From positions 12,388,847 through 12,452,846 of the forward strand of contig OX359283.1 in the NCBI GenBank assembly GCA_947179155.2: DNA of 64,000 nucleotides, written 5' to 3'. Position numbers and translations under genes: made by a program. How positions within the stretch are numbered: the first letter of the stretch is position 1; every line of letters starts with the position of its first letter. The DNA is from Hedera helix. Lineage: Eukaryota; Streptophyta; Magnoliopsida; Apiales; Araliaceae. The notes below the pieces were generated by a model. That model saw only the letters and a program-made list of their open reading frames with translations. It was not told the origin of the DNA and did not search any database. Positions 45,233 through 57,050 of the stretch are shown in pieces.

Positions 45233-46633
45233 CTATTCACAGCTGCTGAATCTCTTGCTGAGGTAATAAATGGCATGCTCCTTACCGGATTCACTCTTCT
45301 GCCCCAGCATACAACCCATCGCCATATCATTCACGGATATATACAGGAAAAGGGGAATCCCGTCCTTTAGCGGTACCAGCACTGGCGCTTCTGTTAATTG
45401 CTTCTTAATAGTCTGAAAGGCCTTTTGGCATTGACTGTTCCACTTTCGGGAGGCATCTTTCCTTAACAGTTTGAAGATTGGTTCGCAGGTGGTGGTCAGA
45501 TGGGATATGAACCGACTGATGAAGTTTATCCTCCCCAAAAATCCCCTTATCTCTTTCTCTGTACGGGGAGCTGGCATATCCACAATAGCCCTGATCTTAG
45601 CCGGATCCAGTTCGATGCCTCGATTGCTCACCAAGAATCCAAGGAGCCTACCTGACTGAATCCCGACGGCACATTTGGCTGGATTGAGCTTCAAATTATA
45701 CTTCCTGAGCCGCTCAAATAGCTTCTTAAGCTGAGTCACATGGTCCGATTCCGCCTTCGATTTCACAATGATGTCATCCACGTAAACCTCTATTTCCTTG
45801 TGCATCATGTCGTGGAACAGGGCCATCATGGCTCTCTGATAAGTGGCTCCTGCATTTGTGAGGCCGAAAGCAAGTCGTCTATAACAAAATGTGCCCCATG
45901 GGGTGATGAAGGCAGTCTTTTCTCGATCCTCTTCCGCCACCATTATCTGGTGATACCCCGCGAAACAATCGACAAATGAATACATTTCATACTGAGCTGT
46001 GTTATCCACCAAGATGTGTATGAAAGGCACTGGAAAGTTATCCTTAAGACTGGCCTTGTTAATATCCCTATAATCCACGTACACTCTCACCTTTCCTCCA
46101 GGCTTTGCCACGGGGACTATATTGGAAAGCCATTCTGGGTAAGTAGACACCATGATGATCCCAGCCTTGAATTGCTTGACTATCTCTTCCTTCACTTTCA
46201 AGCTCCACTCCGGTTTTAATTTTCTCAGCTTCTGCTTAACTGGCCTGAAACCCTCCTTGATAGGCAATCGATGTACCACAATATCTGTGGACAAACCGAC
46301 AAACCGACCATGTCTTCGTGTGACCAAGCAAACACATCCTCATATCGGCTCAATAGTTTAGTTATCTCTGTTTTCTGGTCTGGAGTCAAGTCTGCCCCAA
46401 TTTTCAGCTCTTTGGGATTCTCAGGGTTTCCTATGTTGATGGTGATAGTTTGGTCTAAGTTGGGTTTGGGTTTATCCTCGACCCACTCTTTGATCTCGTC
46501 GGGAGCGTCGTCATCATCTGCTTCGTCCTGCTCAATTCCCATTAAATCGAAATCCAATTTTATATCAAAATCATAATCGTCTTTCAAATTTGGAAAATCG
46601 TTTGTTAGGCTAGAATGACTCAAATCGGTACAC
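45233..46633 (-). pseudogene. Reverse transcriptase of element B pol, with frameshift
   Basis: Exon 2 of the spliced gag-pol starts at 46633 after the acceptor TTTCATGTCAG. An acidic linker (DEADDDDAPDEIKEWVED) leads to LSRYEDVFAWSHEDM, where an 8-bp tandem duplication (46293-46308 on the + strand) shifts the frame. RT continues in the next frame from about 46310: YVDYRDINKASLKDNFPVPF, AFGLTNAGATYQRAM, and the catalytic YVDDIIVKSK, then the start of RNase H. An in-frame TAG at 45233-45235 ends it. RT would copy element RNA to cDNA in the cytoplasmic particle. Confidence 0.9.
46293..46308 (-). repeat. 8-bp tandem duplication that frameshifts RT
   Basis: AAACCGAC occurs twice in a row on the + strand. 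The two overlapping RT frames meet exactly here, and the 8-bp offset explains the shift. Confidence 0.9.
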
Positions 46634-46808
46634 CTGACATGAAACAAAAATATTTGTCATATATATAAACATTAGGTACATGACTTCCTTTTCAATAATC
46701 ATGACAAAAGTATGAAATAGACGTGCAGATACATAAAAACAAAAACACCGTCTTAAAAACCCCTTGATCCCCCTACTGGACAAGATTCCCGGACACTCCT
46801 GCATTTAC
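46634..46808 (-). other. Predicted 175-bp intron between protease and RT (element B)
   Basis: On the - strand the donor is AAAAGG|GTAAATGC and the acceptor TTTCATGTCAG|GTGTACC. Without splicing, the gag-protease frame ends with TAA inside the donor. With splicing the Gly codon is rebuilt and the frame runs straight into the linker before RT. An intron at this place is known from Ogre-type elements and controls the Gag:Pol ratio. Confidence 0.75.
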
Positions 46809-49800
46809 CCTTTTCTATATACTACTGGCTGCACGGTCCAATTCCTGGGGATCACTTCGGTTTTATAGCTGGTGATGGAGGGGATCTCTGTATCTGGCAC
46901 CTCCTCTATGATTGCGGCAACTTGGTTTCGGCTTTCATTTTCACTTTCCTCGGGCACTTCTAACCCGGCCCAATTGATAAATGGCATGATCTGCTTGCCT
47001 TCAGTTATCTTCTCTTTTCCCTTTTCATTGGGGCCTGACTGCCCCGGGAGATGACACTTCTCCTCAAACTGTTCCATGATTTCTTGCAAGAAATCCATCT
47101 GATGGACCAATCCTTTGGCTGGGGGAGCCTCCACCTTACCCTCTGCTTCAGACGCAGGCTTGATTATCCTCGGGGATTGTTCATTATTGGCTCTCGGTAT
47201 CGGGACTCCGGTTACCCGAACGGGAATTTTCTTGTGTGAGTTCCTTGGCCTTATACCTCCGTGATATCCTAACCCCGCCTTGCCTGACTGCACTGGTACC
47301 TGGATGGGCTCGGTGATTCCTTGGCTGTGCTTGCCTAGTCCTTGCCCCGGCTGAAAGTTCATTGTTATCATTTCCCGGGCAACGAAGGTGAGCTCGGGGG
47401 ACATCTTAAGTTTTAACTCCGGAGCTCCCAACTGCTTGTACTGAGGGGTGCTGATTTCAAACGCCTGATAGCTTATCGGTTCGGCCGACTCGTCCACATG
47501 GATCACCGGCATGCCTTTTACAGAGGGAACGGGGCAGTCAGATTCTGCGACGATTGTTACCAAATGTCCCTCAACAATAAACTTTATTTGTTGATGCAGG
47601 GTGGAGGGAACTGCCCCAGCCATATGAATCCAGGGCCTTCCTAAAAGCATGTTGTAACTGGCCGTGATATATAGCACCTGGAAGGAGATGTCAAAAGTAT
47701 AAGGCCCGATCTCTACTGGCAGCTCAATCTCCCCTACCGTGTCCTTTCGGGATCCATCAAACGCCCTTACCACCACCTGGCTGTCCCGCAGGCGCTTAGG
47801 GTTGATTTTCATCTTCTCCAGAGTACTGTATGGGCAAATATTCAGGGCTGACCCCCCATCAATCAACACTCCGTTCATCACGTACCCGGAGGAGATAACC
47901 GCAATGTGTAACGGCCTCCGGTGCCCCCTCCCTTCTTCGGGGATGTCGTCGTCGGTAAATGATATTACATTGTTGTCCAATAGGTAGCCCACCAAGTGGC
48001 CAAATCTTTCCGTACTAATTGATTTGGGGACATGAGCCTCTTCCAGGACTTTGCTCAATATCTGATGATGATCATTTGATGCCAATGCAAGATCCAAGAT
48101 TGATGTCAGGGGCGGTTGTACCTCCAGAGTTTTAACCACACTCGCCTTGCCGTAATTCATTTTCTCCCAAAATTCCAACGCTTTTTCCTCCGATATTTTC
48201 CCGTTCTCCTTTCTCGTGTTCTCAAGGATCCGCCTTGGTAGATACAATGGATTCCCCTTAGAGCTAACTGATGCACAACTGGCCTCCTCCTCGGTCTTCC
48301 CCCCATAATTCCACGGGACAGCCTTCAGATTGGTAATCGGCAATTGTGACCTGGCGGCTATGACAAGGGGTCTTGGGGCTGATAACCGGATAGGCTCTGT
48401 TTTGGTATCTCGAATCACGCCAACCAACTTGATAGGCTTCTTTTGCATATCCTCCTGGGCATGGGTCATAGCAATCTCTTCTTCTATCCTCCTTATGTAT
48501 TTCAATTTTAAGGGGCCCTGCGCCCCACTGGTTTCTATTACGTTCACGCCTCCTCCATTATGCTCGGGAAGAGGGTTGGCCTTTACATTTGGGGGTTCCG
48601 GTTGCTCTACCACTATCTCTCCGCTGTCGATCATGTTCTGGATTTTATGTTTTAGTGACCAGCATTCTTGGGTGTCGTGCCCCGGGGAAGCCGAGTGGTA
48701 AACGCATCTCTTGCTAGGGTCATATCTCCTGCTCTTCGGGTCTGACGGAGGCGCTAGCTCTGTAATCTTTTTCTGGCCTACCAACATGGCCAGTATATGT
48801 TCCAATGAATCCCCCAAGGGGGTGAACTCCCTCTCTGGCGGCTTTTCGAATTTTCGGCGCCCGTCATATCTCTGATTGTTGAAATTTGATGGTCGTGGGG
48901 CCTCATTTCTTTGCATGCGGACCGGGGGGCTGGTCATTATTTTCTCAGCTAGTCCTTGCAGTACCAGGGACACATCCTCTTCCTTTTTCTTCTGGGGTCT
49001 CCGGGAAGAACTGCCATAGTTTCCACTCTGGATTTGCTCCGCAACAGCCTCGAGAGCAGTGAGGTCTCGAATTTTCCCCGATTTTAAACCCATCTCAGCC
49101 ATCTCCCCATGCTTGATCATTTCCGCAAAAGGCTTCCCTATCCCCGCTATCACCCTTTCATAGTAAGGAGCTTCCTGGATGTCAATGAAAGTCATAACCA
49201 TTTCTGCCTCACTCATGGGTGGGTTCACTTGGGCTGCCATCCTCCTCCACCGCTGAGCATAGTCTCTGAAGGATTCATTGGTCTGTTTCCTGATTTTTGT
49301 CATCTGGTATCGGTCCGGGGCCATTTGGGACTGAAAGCTGTATTGGGTTAGGAAAGTGTGTGCCAGTTCCTCCCAGTTGTGGATCTTGGCATTATCCAAT
49401 CTCGCATACCATGTCCTAGCCTCCCCTGTCAGGCTTTTCTGGAACAGTTGTATTCTCAATGATTCGTCCTCCGCATATCCCCCTAGCTCTCCGATATATA
49501 CTTTCAGATGCGTATAAGGATCCCCTGACCCGTTATATTTTTCAAATTCGGGGAGTTTGAACTTTTCGGTATATCTGGTTCCCGGAAATATGCACAAATC
49601 GGAGTAGTTTACACTGCCATATGACCCAATCCCCTTCATAGTTTTGATGGCTTCTTCCATCTGTTTTATCTTCTTACTAACACCGCTGGCAACCTCGTCC
49701 TCTGGGATGATAATGACTTGTTTTGCCGGTTCAACCTTGGGAGCTTCTGGGGTCAGTACGTTCCCTTGAGATGAGGGTCCCGGCTGGTCCTCGGGTTGTG

Positions 49801-49996
49801 GCCCTGACTTTAGTTTGAAATGCTCTTTGAGCAACATAGTCAGCTCCGTCATTTGATTTTTCACAGCGTTGAACTCTTCCCGAGATACAGGAGCCAGGTC
49901 AGGATTAGGGTTCTCAGCCATCTCGACTGCTGATTCTCTGGCTTTCTTAGATCGGAGACGGGTTTGGGGAGCAATCCTGCAAATAAGACACACCAA
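46805..49996 (-). CDS. Gag-protease ORF of element B (1063 aa)
   Basis: Uninterrupted ORF. Residues about 150-300 are the retrotransposon gag domain (LRIQLFQKSLTGEARTWYA, WEELAHTFLTQY, SFRDYAQRWRRMAAQV). At about 435 is a Cys/His cluster, CVYHSASPGHDTQECW, typical of Tat gag. At about 710 is the aspartic protease with catalytic LIDGGSALNICP, and at about 790 the second conserved segment MLLGRPWIHMAGAVPS. At about 880-920 is a G-patch-like motif, FQPGQGLGKHSQGI. It makes capsid and the polyprotein-cleaving protease. The ATG at 49996 is the first long-frame start after the leader. Another start downstream (MAENPNPD, about 49921) is possible and looks more like a natural N-terminus. Confidence 0.9.
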   Translation of the reverse strand: MVCLICRIAPQTRLRSKKARESAVEMAENPNPDLAPVSREEFNAVKNQMTELTMLLKEHFKLKSGPQPEDQPGPSSQGNVLTPEAPKVEPAKQVIIIPEDEVASGVSKKIKQMEEAIKTMKGIGSYGSVNYSDLCIFPGTRYTEKFKLPEFEKYNGSGDPYTHLKVYIGELGGYAEDESLRIQLFQKSLTGEARTWYARLDNAKIHNWEELAHTFLTQYSFQSQMAPDRYQMTKIRKQTNESFRDYAQRWRRMAAQVNPPMSEAEMVMTFIDIQEAPYYERVIAGIGKPFAEMIKHGEMAEMGLKSGKIRDLTALEAVAEQIQSGNYGSSSRRPQKKKEEDVSLVLQGLAEKIMTSPPVRMQRNEAPRPSNFNNQRYDGRRKFEKPPEREFTPLGDSLEHILAMLVGQKKITELAPPSDPKSRRYDPSKRCVYHSASPGHDTQECWSLKHKIQNMIDSGEIVVEQPEPPNVKANPLPEHNGGGVNVIETSGAQGPLKLKYIRRIEEEIAMTHAQEDMQKKPIKLVGVIRDTKTEPIRLSAPRPLVIAARSQLPITNLKAVPWNYGGKTEEEASCASVSSKGNPLYLPRRILENTRKENGKISEEKALEFWEKMNYGKASVVKTLEVQPPLTSILDLALASNDHHQILSKVLEEAHVPKSISTERFGHLVGYLLDNNVISFTDDDIPEEGRGHRRPLHIAVISSGYVMNGVLIDGGSALNICPYSTLEKMKINPKRLRDSQVVVRAFDGSRKDTVGEIELPVEIGPYTFDISFQVLYITASYNMLLGRPWIHMAGAVPSTLHQQIKFIVEGHLVTIVAESDCPVPSVKGMPVIHVDESAEPISYQAFEISTPQYKQLGAPELKLKMSPELTFVAREMITMNFQPGQGLGKHSQGITEPIQVPVQSGKAGLGYHGGIRPRNSHKKIPVRVTGVPIPRANNEQSPRIIKPASEAEGKVEAPPAKGLVHQMDFLQEIMEQFEEKCHLPGQSGPNEKGKEKITEGKQIMPFINWAGLEVPEESENESRNQVAAIIEEVPDTEIPSITSYKTEVIPRNWTVQPVVYRKG

Positions 49997-50688
49997 GGTT
50001 TAGTTCCGGGAAACGACATTGGCAGATGCATGCTAAAGCAAATATTTTTTGTATTTTTGGGTTTTGTAATCTTTTCCTGCAAAACAGGGTCAGTGTCCTT
50101 TTATTTTAACCAAGGTGATGACACTGTGCAATTTATGATGCTCTCCAAGCTGTTCCTGTAAAATAGGGGTTAGTACTTTTATTTGGACAAAAGTGGTTGG
50201 TACAAAATGATTGACTACAGTATGATATTACGTGCATAAAGTGTAAAAGGGTATGAAGAGACTTTCCACGCGACGGGTTTATCTGAGGCTGACCTACCCT
50301 AAGTTACTCTCGCGGGCTTTTCGGCATGAAGGTTCCCAGATCTTCGCAACATACTCGAAGGGAATAAATCCGATCTTTCAATTGGATTGGATCTGAGTGG
50401 ATGCTTTTCCTGAGCCTCGCCGGGGAGCACCCCTTTGAGTCCAGTAATCCACATCCGACGGGTTTGCCTCAGGAGGAGGAACTGCTCAACATACATTCAT
50501 CATTCATTCATCGTTCCTCACCGTATACATATGATGCTAATAAAGTAAAGTTGTTGAAAATAAATCGCAATCATACCATTCACATACACGCAAAAAACAA
50601 ATTAACGCAAGCAACGCAACCACATCTTTTTAGATTTTTAAAGGATAGGAAAACATCGAGATTTTAAATGCGGCTTAAGCCCTCTACT
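49997..50688 (-). other. 5' leader of element B between primer site and gag
   Basis: Non-coding on both strands. Its segment around 50590-50680 is homologous to the LTR in inverted orientation (see the inverted repeat). Packaging signals would be expected here but cannot be assigned by eye. Confidence 0.6.
50625..50668. repeat. Leader copy of an LTR segment, inverted
   Basis: AAAGGATAGGAAAACATCGA (50640-50659) and its flanks are the reverse complement of LTR sequence at about 51046-51080 (and 35410-35450). The core match is about 24 bases exact, with weaker similarity for roughly 40 more. The primer site lies between the two arms. Confidence 0.8.
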
Positions 50689-50707
50689 GTCCCCAGCGGA
50701 GTCGCCA
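50689..50707 (-). promoter_or_regulatory. Primer-binding site of element B (probably tRNA-Arg type)
   Basis: On the - strand TGGCGACTCCGCTGGGGAC, 2 bases inside the LTR start at 50710. It resembles the complement of a plant tRNA-Arg 3' end as used by Ogre-type elements. The tRNA identity is from memory. Confidence 0.7.
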
Positions 50708-52374
50708 ACTGTCGACGCCGGGATTTTCGTCGTTTCGTATTTTAATAATTAAAAGCCCCTTTCCAATTTTAGCCTTGGGTTTAAGATGTGACTTTTGAAA
50801 AGGGTCGGCTTAGTGTCGACGGGGTTTTGAAATGTCGAATTTTTATGAGCCAATTGACCAGAGTCGCCAGTTGATATATTTGAAATGGATGTACCAACTC
50901 ATCCGAATTTTGTTTTCGTAATCATGATGGCTCATATGTGACTCCGATTCAATTGGTCCGTAAACCGAGATTCATGGAGTTCGGAGGCTTGCTTAAGCGA
51001 GGGGAAGGTGTTAGGCACCCCCCGACTTCCGTGAAATACGGTTACCGCAATCTCGATGTTTTCCTATCCTTTTAAATCTTAAAATGTGTGTGTTGCTTGT
51101 GTGTGCGTGCGTGCCTAGGTGATGCTTGTGGTGACTTTTTGCATAAAAGTTGCTTTGATTTTATATGGCAAATATGTTTTGTCGGAAAAGCGTTTAGACG
51201 TCTTTTGACCCACATTACGAGGCTTCACTTTTTATAAGAAAGATTGATTTTAATTTCGAAAACGTTGAGGTTTTTTTATTAGATGTCATTTTAGAAAACA
51301 ATAGTTTTAAACTTTTGTCAAATAGGAATCGAGACTATACATTGCCTTCTAACAGTTAATATAAATAAAATGAGGGCAACTTCTAGAACTCTTTAACCCT
51401 ATGCACAAAGTTTAATGAAAACGTTTATTTATTTTTTTACGAAAACATCTTTTATGACATTTTAAAAACCAAATGTAGCATTTTCGTCAAACAAGGATCA
51501 AAGTTTCGCCAAAACTCTTAATTTTATAACCTCGTGTGTCTAATATCCTAATTTGATCACTTTTACAAAATCTTCGTTATTTGTCTTATTTTGAAAACCA
51601 TTGTGGTGTCGTAAATTAAAACAAACATCCCAAAACGTGTCGGGGCTATCCACGGGCATGTGAGCCATCCGGACAACCCCAAACACCCACAATCACATAC
51701 TTTATTATTACGGGGCCTTAACCCGATCCCGATTCGGTATCGCTTTAAGGCCCAATATTACATTTACACAACCACGAATCCCATATGATGATTACATATA
51801 CCAAAATTGTCCATCATCGGGATTTGACCACGAGGATCTCCTCCCTAGGCTCACATTCACCCAAATCGTTGCACAACCAACACTAAACCAAATCTAACGA
51901 GATTTAACATTGCTATCACATTACATAACCCAAATATCAACAAATCAACACTACGCATTACTTAGAACCATAACGAACGAAAAATCACCATACGGATATC
52001 ATCAGGGCGTTAGGAGGAATTATGTTCCGATGGAACCCTCGCTAACGACACCTAATCCACGGATCATCGTCATTACAACAACAACTATATCAAATAACCA
52101 ATCACAATGCTACATTAACAATACAAGCCATATAAACTCAAACAAAAAAAATCCTTTTCACCTTGCAAAATGCCGACTCAAGCTTCTATATCACAAAATA
52201 GATTACACCACAAGATTACTAACCAATGAACACAACAAATGGGATATGTTGCTTGAATCTAACAAACGAAATTCGACCTCTCTCTCTCCCCCGCGATCTC
52301 TCTCTCTCCTCTTTCCTTTTCTTTTTTTTTCTCCTTCCTCTCTCGGGTGGAAGAAATGGCGATCTATACTGGTT

Positions 52375-52412
52375 CAGCAGGCAGCCGCAGATGCATCTGC
52401 GGCTGCCTGTTG
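52375..52412. repeat. 38-bp palindrome, 5' LTR copy, one mismatch
   Basis: As 36741-36778 but with TTG for CTG at the outer right arm. Confidence 0.92.
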
Positions 52413-52842
52413 TGGCCGTCTCCTCGGCTGCCGTGTGCCTCACTCGAGCCGCGCGAAAGTCTTTTTGTCGGCGGCCGCGATTGCATCCGCGGCTGTCCGA
52501 CTCATTTTTCTCGAATTTCGTGCCACGCGGTACTAATTCGCCAATTTCTGCTGTATTATTTTGGAATGTTGTTCCTTGATACATGAATCAATTCTGGGAA
52601 TGGTTTCCCGGCATCGAGACCCCACCCTAATGCTGTAATTGTCGTGGTCCTTGGCCTTCTTTGGCGATCGCATCGGGCTTTGTCTGGATTGCCCGTAGGT
52701 CTCGCCTCAGATGACTCAATTCTCGTTTTGCGTTTGACAGCCTTGATCGTAAGCCGTGGTGGGAACTGCGTTTTGGCGCCCACCTCTCCTTTTCGTATGT
52801 TGGGTCAATTGACGATTTTGCCCTCCTGTCAGGGTTAGTATA

Positions 52843-55800
52843 TGTAACAGCCCGAAATCCCGACCTTCCTTAATCCAATCCGATTATCTTTGGATAGCAT
52901 AATTATTAACTTTAATACCAAATTAACAGGGATCTCGTGCGTTAAACTTAACCTTTAACCTTTAAAATCGTTCTGATGACCATAAATTCGGTCTATATAT
53001 ATATATATTTTTTTTTAAAACAAAACTTTATTTGATTTATAATCCTTACCTATTCCAGGATCGTAACGTTTACTTGCTCTTCATTATAACTTAGGTCAAC
53101 CATTAAGAATTTGTGACCTATTATAATCATACATAGATATAATTATTTCATCACTTGTAAACAAAATTTCGCCATAGTTTCATCTATATATGGCCCTGTT
53201 TATATATTCCTGTATTCATACATTTGCATCATATATACATATATATCATGTTTACACAACTCTATGCCATACATACATACATTTTTCATTCTCCGATAAC
53301 ACAAATTAGCAAATCATACTGTTCTTTCTACCATCTAGGTTTAACATTTAAAATCGGTTATTACTTAACTTGCATATATACAAAATTTACATACATTTGT
53401 TTTACATGAATATCTCATAGATACAATTTCAAATCTCTTCACGCATCTCCATGCATTCACACTCTTTACCTTAGCATCACTGGAACCTCCGGCCTTCTTG
53501 TACTTCACCTGAAACGTTAGTTCATAGCAAGAATGAGCACATAGGCTCAGCAAGTAATTCAGATAACACCTTTCATACTCACATTTTATAATATGCATCA
53601 TGCTTCTATTACTTTACCATGTTGTGTTCAATTATCACGTATTGCATTTAACAGTTAGATCACATTGTGACACTGAGTGCCCATTTCAACTATCACACAG
53701 TTCACGTAGTTCAATTAATACTTTTAAGTCTGAAACACTTGCCTGTACCGCATTTATTACTTAACCTCTATTGCCTCGTTTAACCTTTCCATCCCTTCTT
53801 GCCTTGGATTGCTTCATTGAGCGCTGTCTGAAAATATACAACCTATATTCATTAATATAGGATCATAATTTCATATGACTTATCAAACTTAGATCATAAT
53901 CGCTCGACCATTAATCTCTAATCACATTACATTTGATGTATTACACCCTATGTAGGTTAGTAATACATCCCACATTGCCCCCGACCTTTTCATAACTTTA
54001 AATCATGCTTTGGCTTAACTTTAGGCATGTTATGTTCTTCCATTTATCATTCCATTATACCTTGACATCCTTTATTTTGATCATTCTTTATCTATTTAGG
54101 GCTTACATAACTCATCTTTATCATTCCATATCAAAATATAGCATTTCGGAAGCTTAAAAATTTTTTAAATGAACAGTAACTCCGCCCCAGCGCCTCCAGA
54201 GCTCGCTGTCCGCGAAAAGCTCTCGGCCATGAACAGTAAATGGCACCGGGGCGCCATTTTTAGTACAAAATATGGCGCGGGGGCGCCGTGTTCAATTCAG
54301 CACTTTCTGATTTTTGCCCTACCTTTGCCGATTTTTAATTTCTTCATCTTAACTCCAATTGAGCTGAAATTTGGACCACATCTACACCTTACTACCTAGT
54401 ATTTTACAAAAATACTACTTGCCTCATTTGGATTCTTAAAAGTAGAGATACACTAGCCCCTAGGAGGGTTGTTCAACACGTTTCTATACTTAGAAAATTT
54501 TTCAGAATTTTCAAAACTCAACTTTTGCAACTTGGTTATTTTTGGCCATTTGCTTCCAAATTTCGTTTCAACACTTGACATAGCTCACATAACCTATATG
54601 TGACATGTCCAAACTTTCAAAACCATAAAATTTCACACGAGGCGACTTTTGTCCGTTAAACTCCATTTCGATTCGAAATGATCGTTCCCGATCGTTCGAA
54701 TCGCCATTTTACTCAATTTTCATTCCGTTAACTTTCAAAATAACCTAGACACGTGTATTAACATAAACATGACTCATTTGATTTCATTTCACCTTTAAAT
54801 CCTCAAAATTGCCAAAAATCACCTATGGCTTGGATTTTCATCAAAATTCTCAAACCTTTTTAACTTGAATACTTAACCTCAACTTAATTCCTTAACTCAA
54901 ACACACCTCATAGGCAATCACATATACTTCTTACTACTTTGTATCATCACATAGCTTCTACATGCACGTTCTAAAGCACTTTACAAATTAATATGAAATC
55001 TATACAAAAAGTATAGCCTAATATTGCATATTTCCTTCACAATTCATACTTCTCAATCATTTAAGTATCTTATATGCCATCTAACATGAATTTTCCATGC
55101 TTCAAACTTGTTCAACATATCTAGCTAAGTTTTCATCAAAACTATTAACATATTACATTTGATCAACCAAAAAAATTCATGGGTTTTAACTTGAATAAAC
55201 ACATGCTTCTCCACACATCATGATTTCTAAACTTTTAAACATTATTATGCTATCTTTTAAGCACATAAACCTCATATACATATATTCAACCTTATATACT
55301 AAGGTTTAATCATAAACTTCCAATTCTAGCCACCTTTCTTCCATAAACTCTTACTTTAACCACCAATATATGCTTTAACATACATAAATTAAAATTTCAA
55401 GCTTGTAAAACTTCTATACCTCTTTAGATGATAAATCTTTTCACATAGAAAGCTTCCTTATGATGAGCTCTTCCTCTTTTCTTCTTGCTCCTTGATCAAT
55501 CAAGCATCCTAGCTTCATGATTTTCCAAGCTTTTCTCTCATCTTTCATGGCTTCCTTGATTTTTCTCTCTCTTAGGGCTTAAAACTCAGCAATTATAATG
55601 AAGGAGAAAAGCTACTCACTTGGCTTTTGTAGAGAGTTAACCCATCTTGGGTTAATTCCATTAATCATAGTTACATTAACACAAGGGCGTTTTGGTCAAT
55701 TCACTATTTAAGTCAAGGGCATTTCCGTCATTTCACCGCTTGGGACACATATGTCATTATCCAAATTGTCAAGGGTATTTTGGTCATTTGACCCTTTAGG

Positions 55801-57036
55801 ACACAATGGTAATTATTTAATTTGTTGAGGGGCATTTTGGTAAATTGTCAAATTAGTTAAGTTTTCATTTCTTGCAACCTTTCCCCCCATAACTAGACTT
55901 TTATACCTTTTCCCCCTTAAGTCATTTCATAATCGTTTAAATGGATTCTTCTTTCAATCGACCAATTAGATCATCCGTTTTGCGCTATGCTATACTCACC
56001 TAGTCCCATTTTATGACTTAATCAACCATTTAATCGTAAGTCGACTACATAACCTTCTTTTAATCATAAATACAATTTCTCGTTTCCTACGAACTTTCTT
56101 GGTTCCATAATTCATAAATTTCAATTCCCGACATCTCAAATATTCAAATTATCACTCTTTCCATAAACTGCTTCCTCGAGAAGCGAACCCCGACCGGATT
56201 ACCAAAATCCATCGTCCTCTATTCTTTTAAACTCATAATACATTTATTACTACTTTACGTCCCTTTCACTTGTTTACATATAACTTAAATACCAATCTAA
56301 ACCATTCTTGCATCCAACATGCTTTCCACTCATTCTCGGGATATTACATTTCATTTCTACACGTCATATAATTACATAACTCATTTAAATCAATGATACC
56401 AATTTCTTAATAATTTCATATATTCACATATCATATTCTTATTATTCCTTAAATCTTTAGTAGACCAATTAGGTCAACCGTTCCTTCTTTTCCACACATA
56501 CTGACTTACCTTGCCATTCTCATATCCTCGCCTCTCCAGGTCTATTCATTTAACTTACACTTAACTTTCATAATCAACTCTCAATTCAATTATACATCAC
56601 CATTTCCATTTCTTCTAACTTTAACTCATCTTTCTATATCTTATCAAATATATTCCTATACACATATTCATGTACACAACCCATAATCTGTTGACACACA
56701 CTATCATATCTTGCAATAATTCCTTCCAATTTACCCTATTGTGGGCATTACAGTCAATAATTCATTTTAATCCCGTTATATTACCATTTGGTCATCAACG
56801 TTCATATTCATTCTTATTCCATTATATCTCCAGTCTCTTAAACATTTCAAATCTTTAACGGATCCATTTGTGCTATTCAACCCCACAGGTCACATCTATT
56901 ACCTTTATCACTTACTAAATCAATTTAATCACATAATAATCATATTTAATCATTTTAACTAGGTTTTGTTTTATAACCTTCACTTAATTATCCATAATTC
57001 TTATTTAGAATTTCTGTAAAATCCTGGGGTGTCACA
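52843..57036 (-). repeat. 3' LTR of element D (4194 bp)
   Basis: AT-rich, with (TA)n at about 52995-53010 and a short GC-rich island at 54180-54300 (GGGGCGCCATTTTTAG, GGCGCGGGGGCGCC). Ends CCTGGGGTGTCACA. The small ORFs, which recur at the same places in the other LTR, have no known family. No gene. Confidence 0.92.
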
Positions 57037-57050
57037 TTCACCCCCCCTTA
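57037..57050 (-). promoter_or_regulatory. Polypurine tract of element D
   Basis: TAAGGGGGGGTGAA on the - strand, abutting the 3' LTR. Confidence 0.85.

Noticed and set aside
46225..46647. Separate small gene between protease and RT
   Set aside because: It is the acidic linker and RT start of pol exon 2; the separate end is due to the 8-bp duplication.
53224..54399. Small ORFs repeated at 59347-60522
   Set aside because: Identical only because both lie in the two nearly identical LTRs of element D; too short and low in complexity to support a gene.
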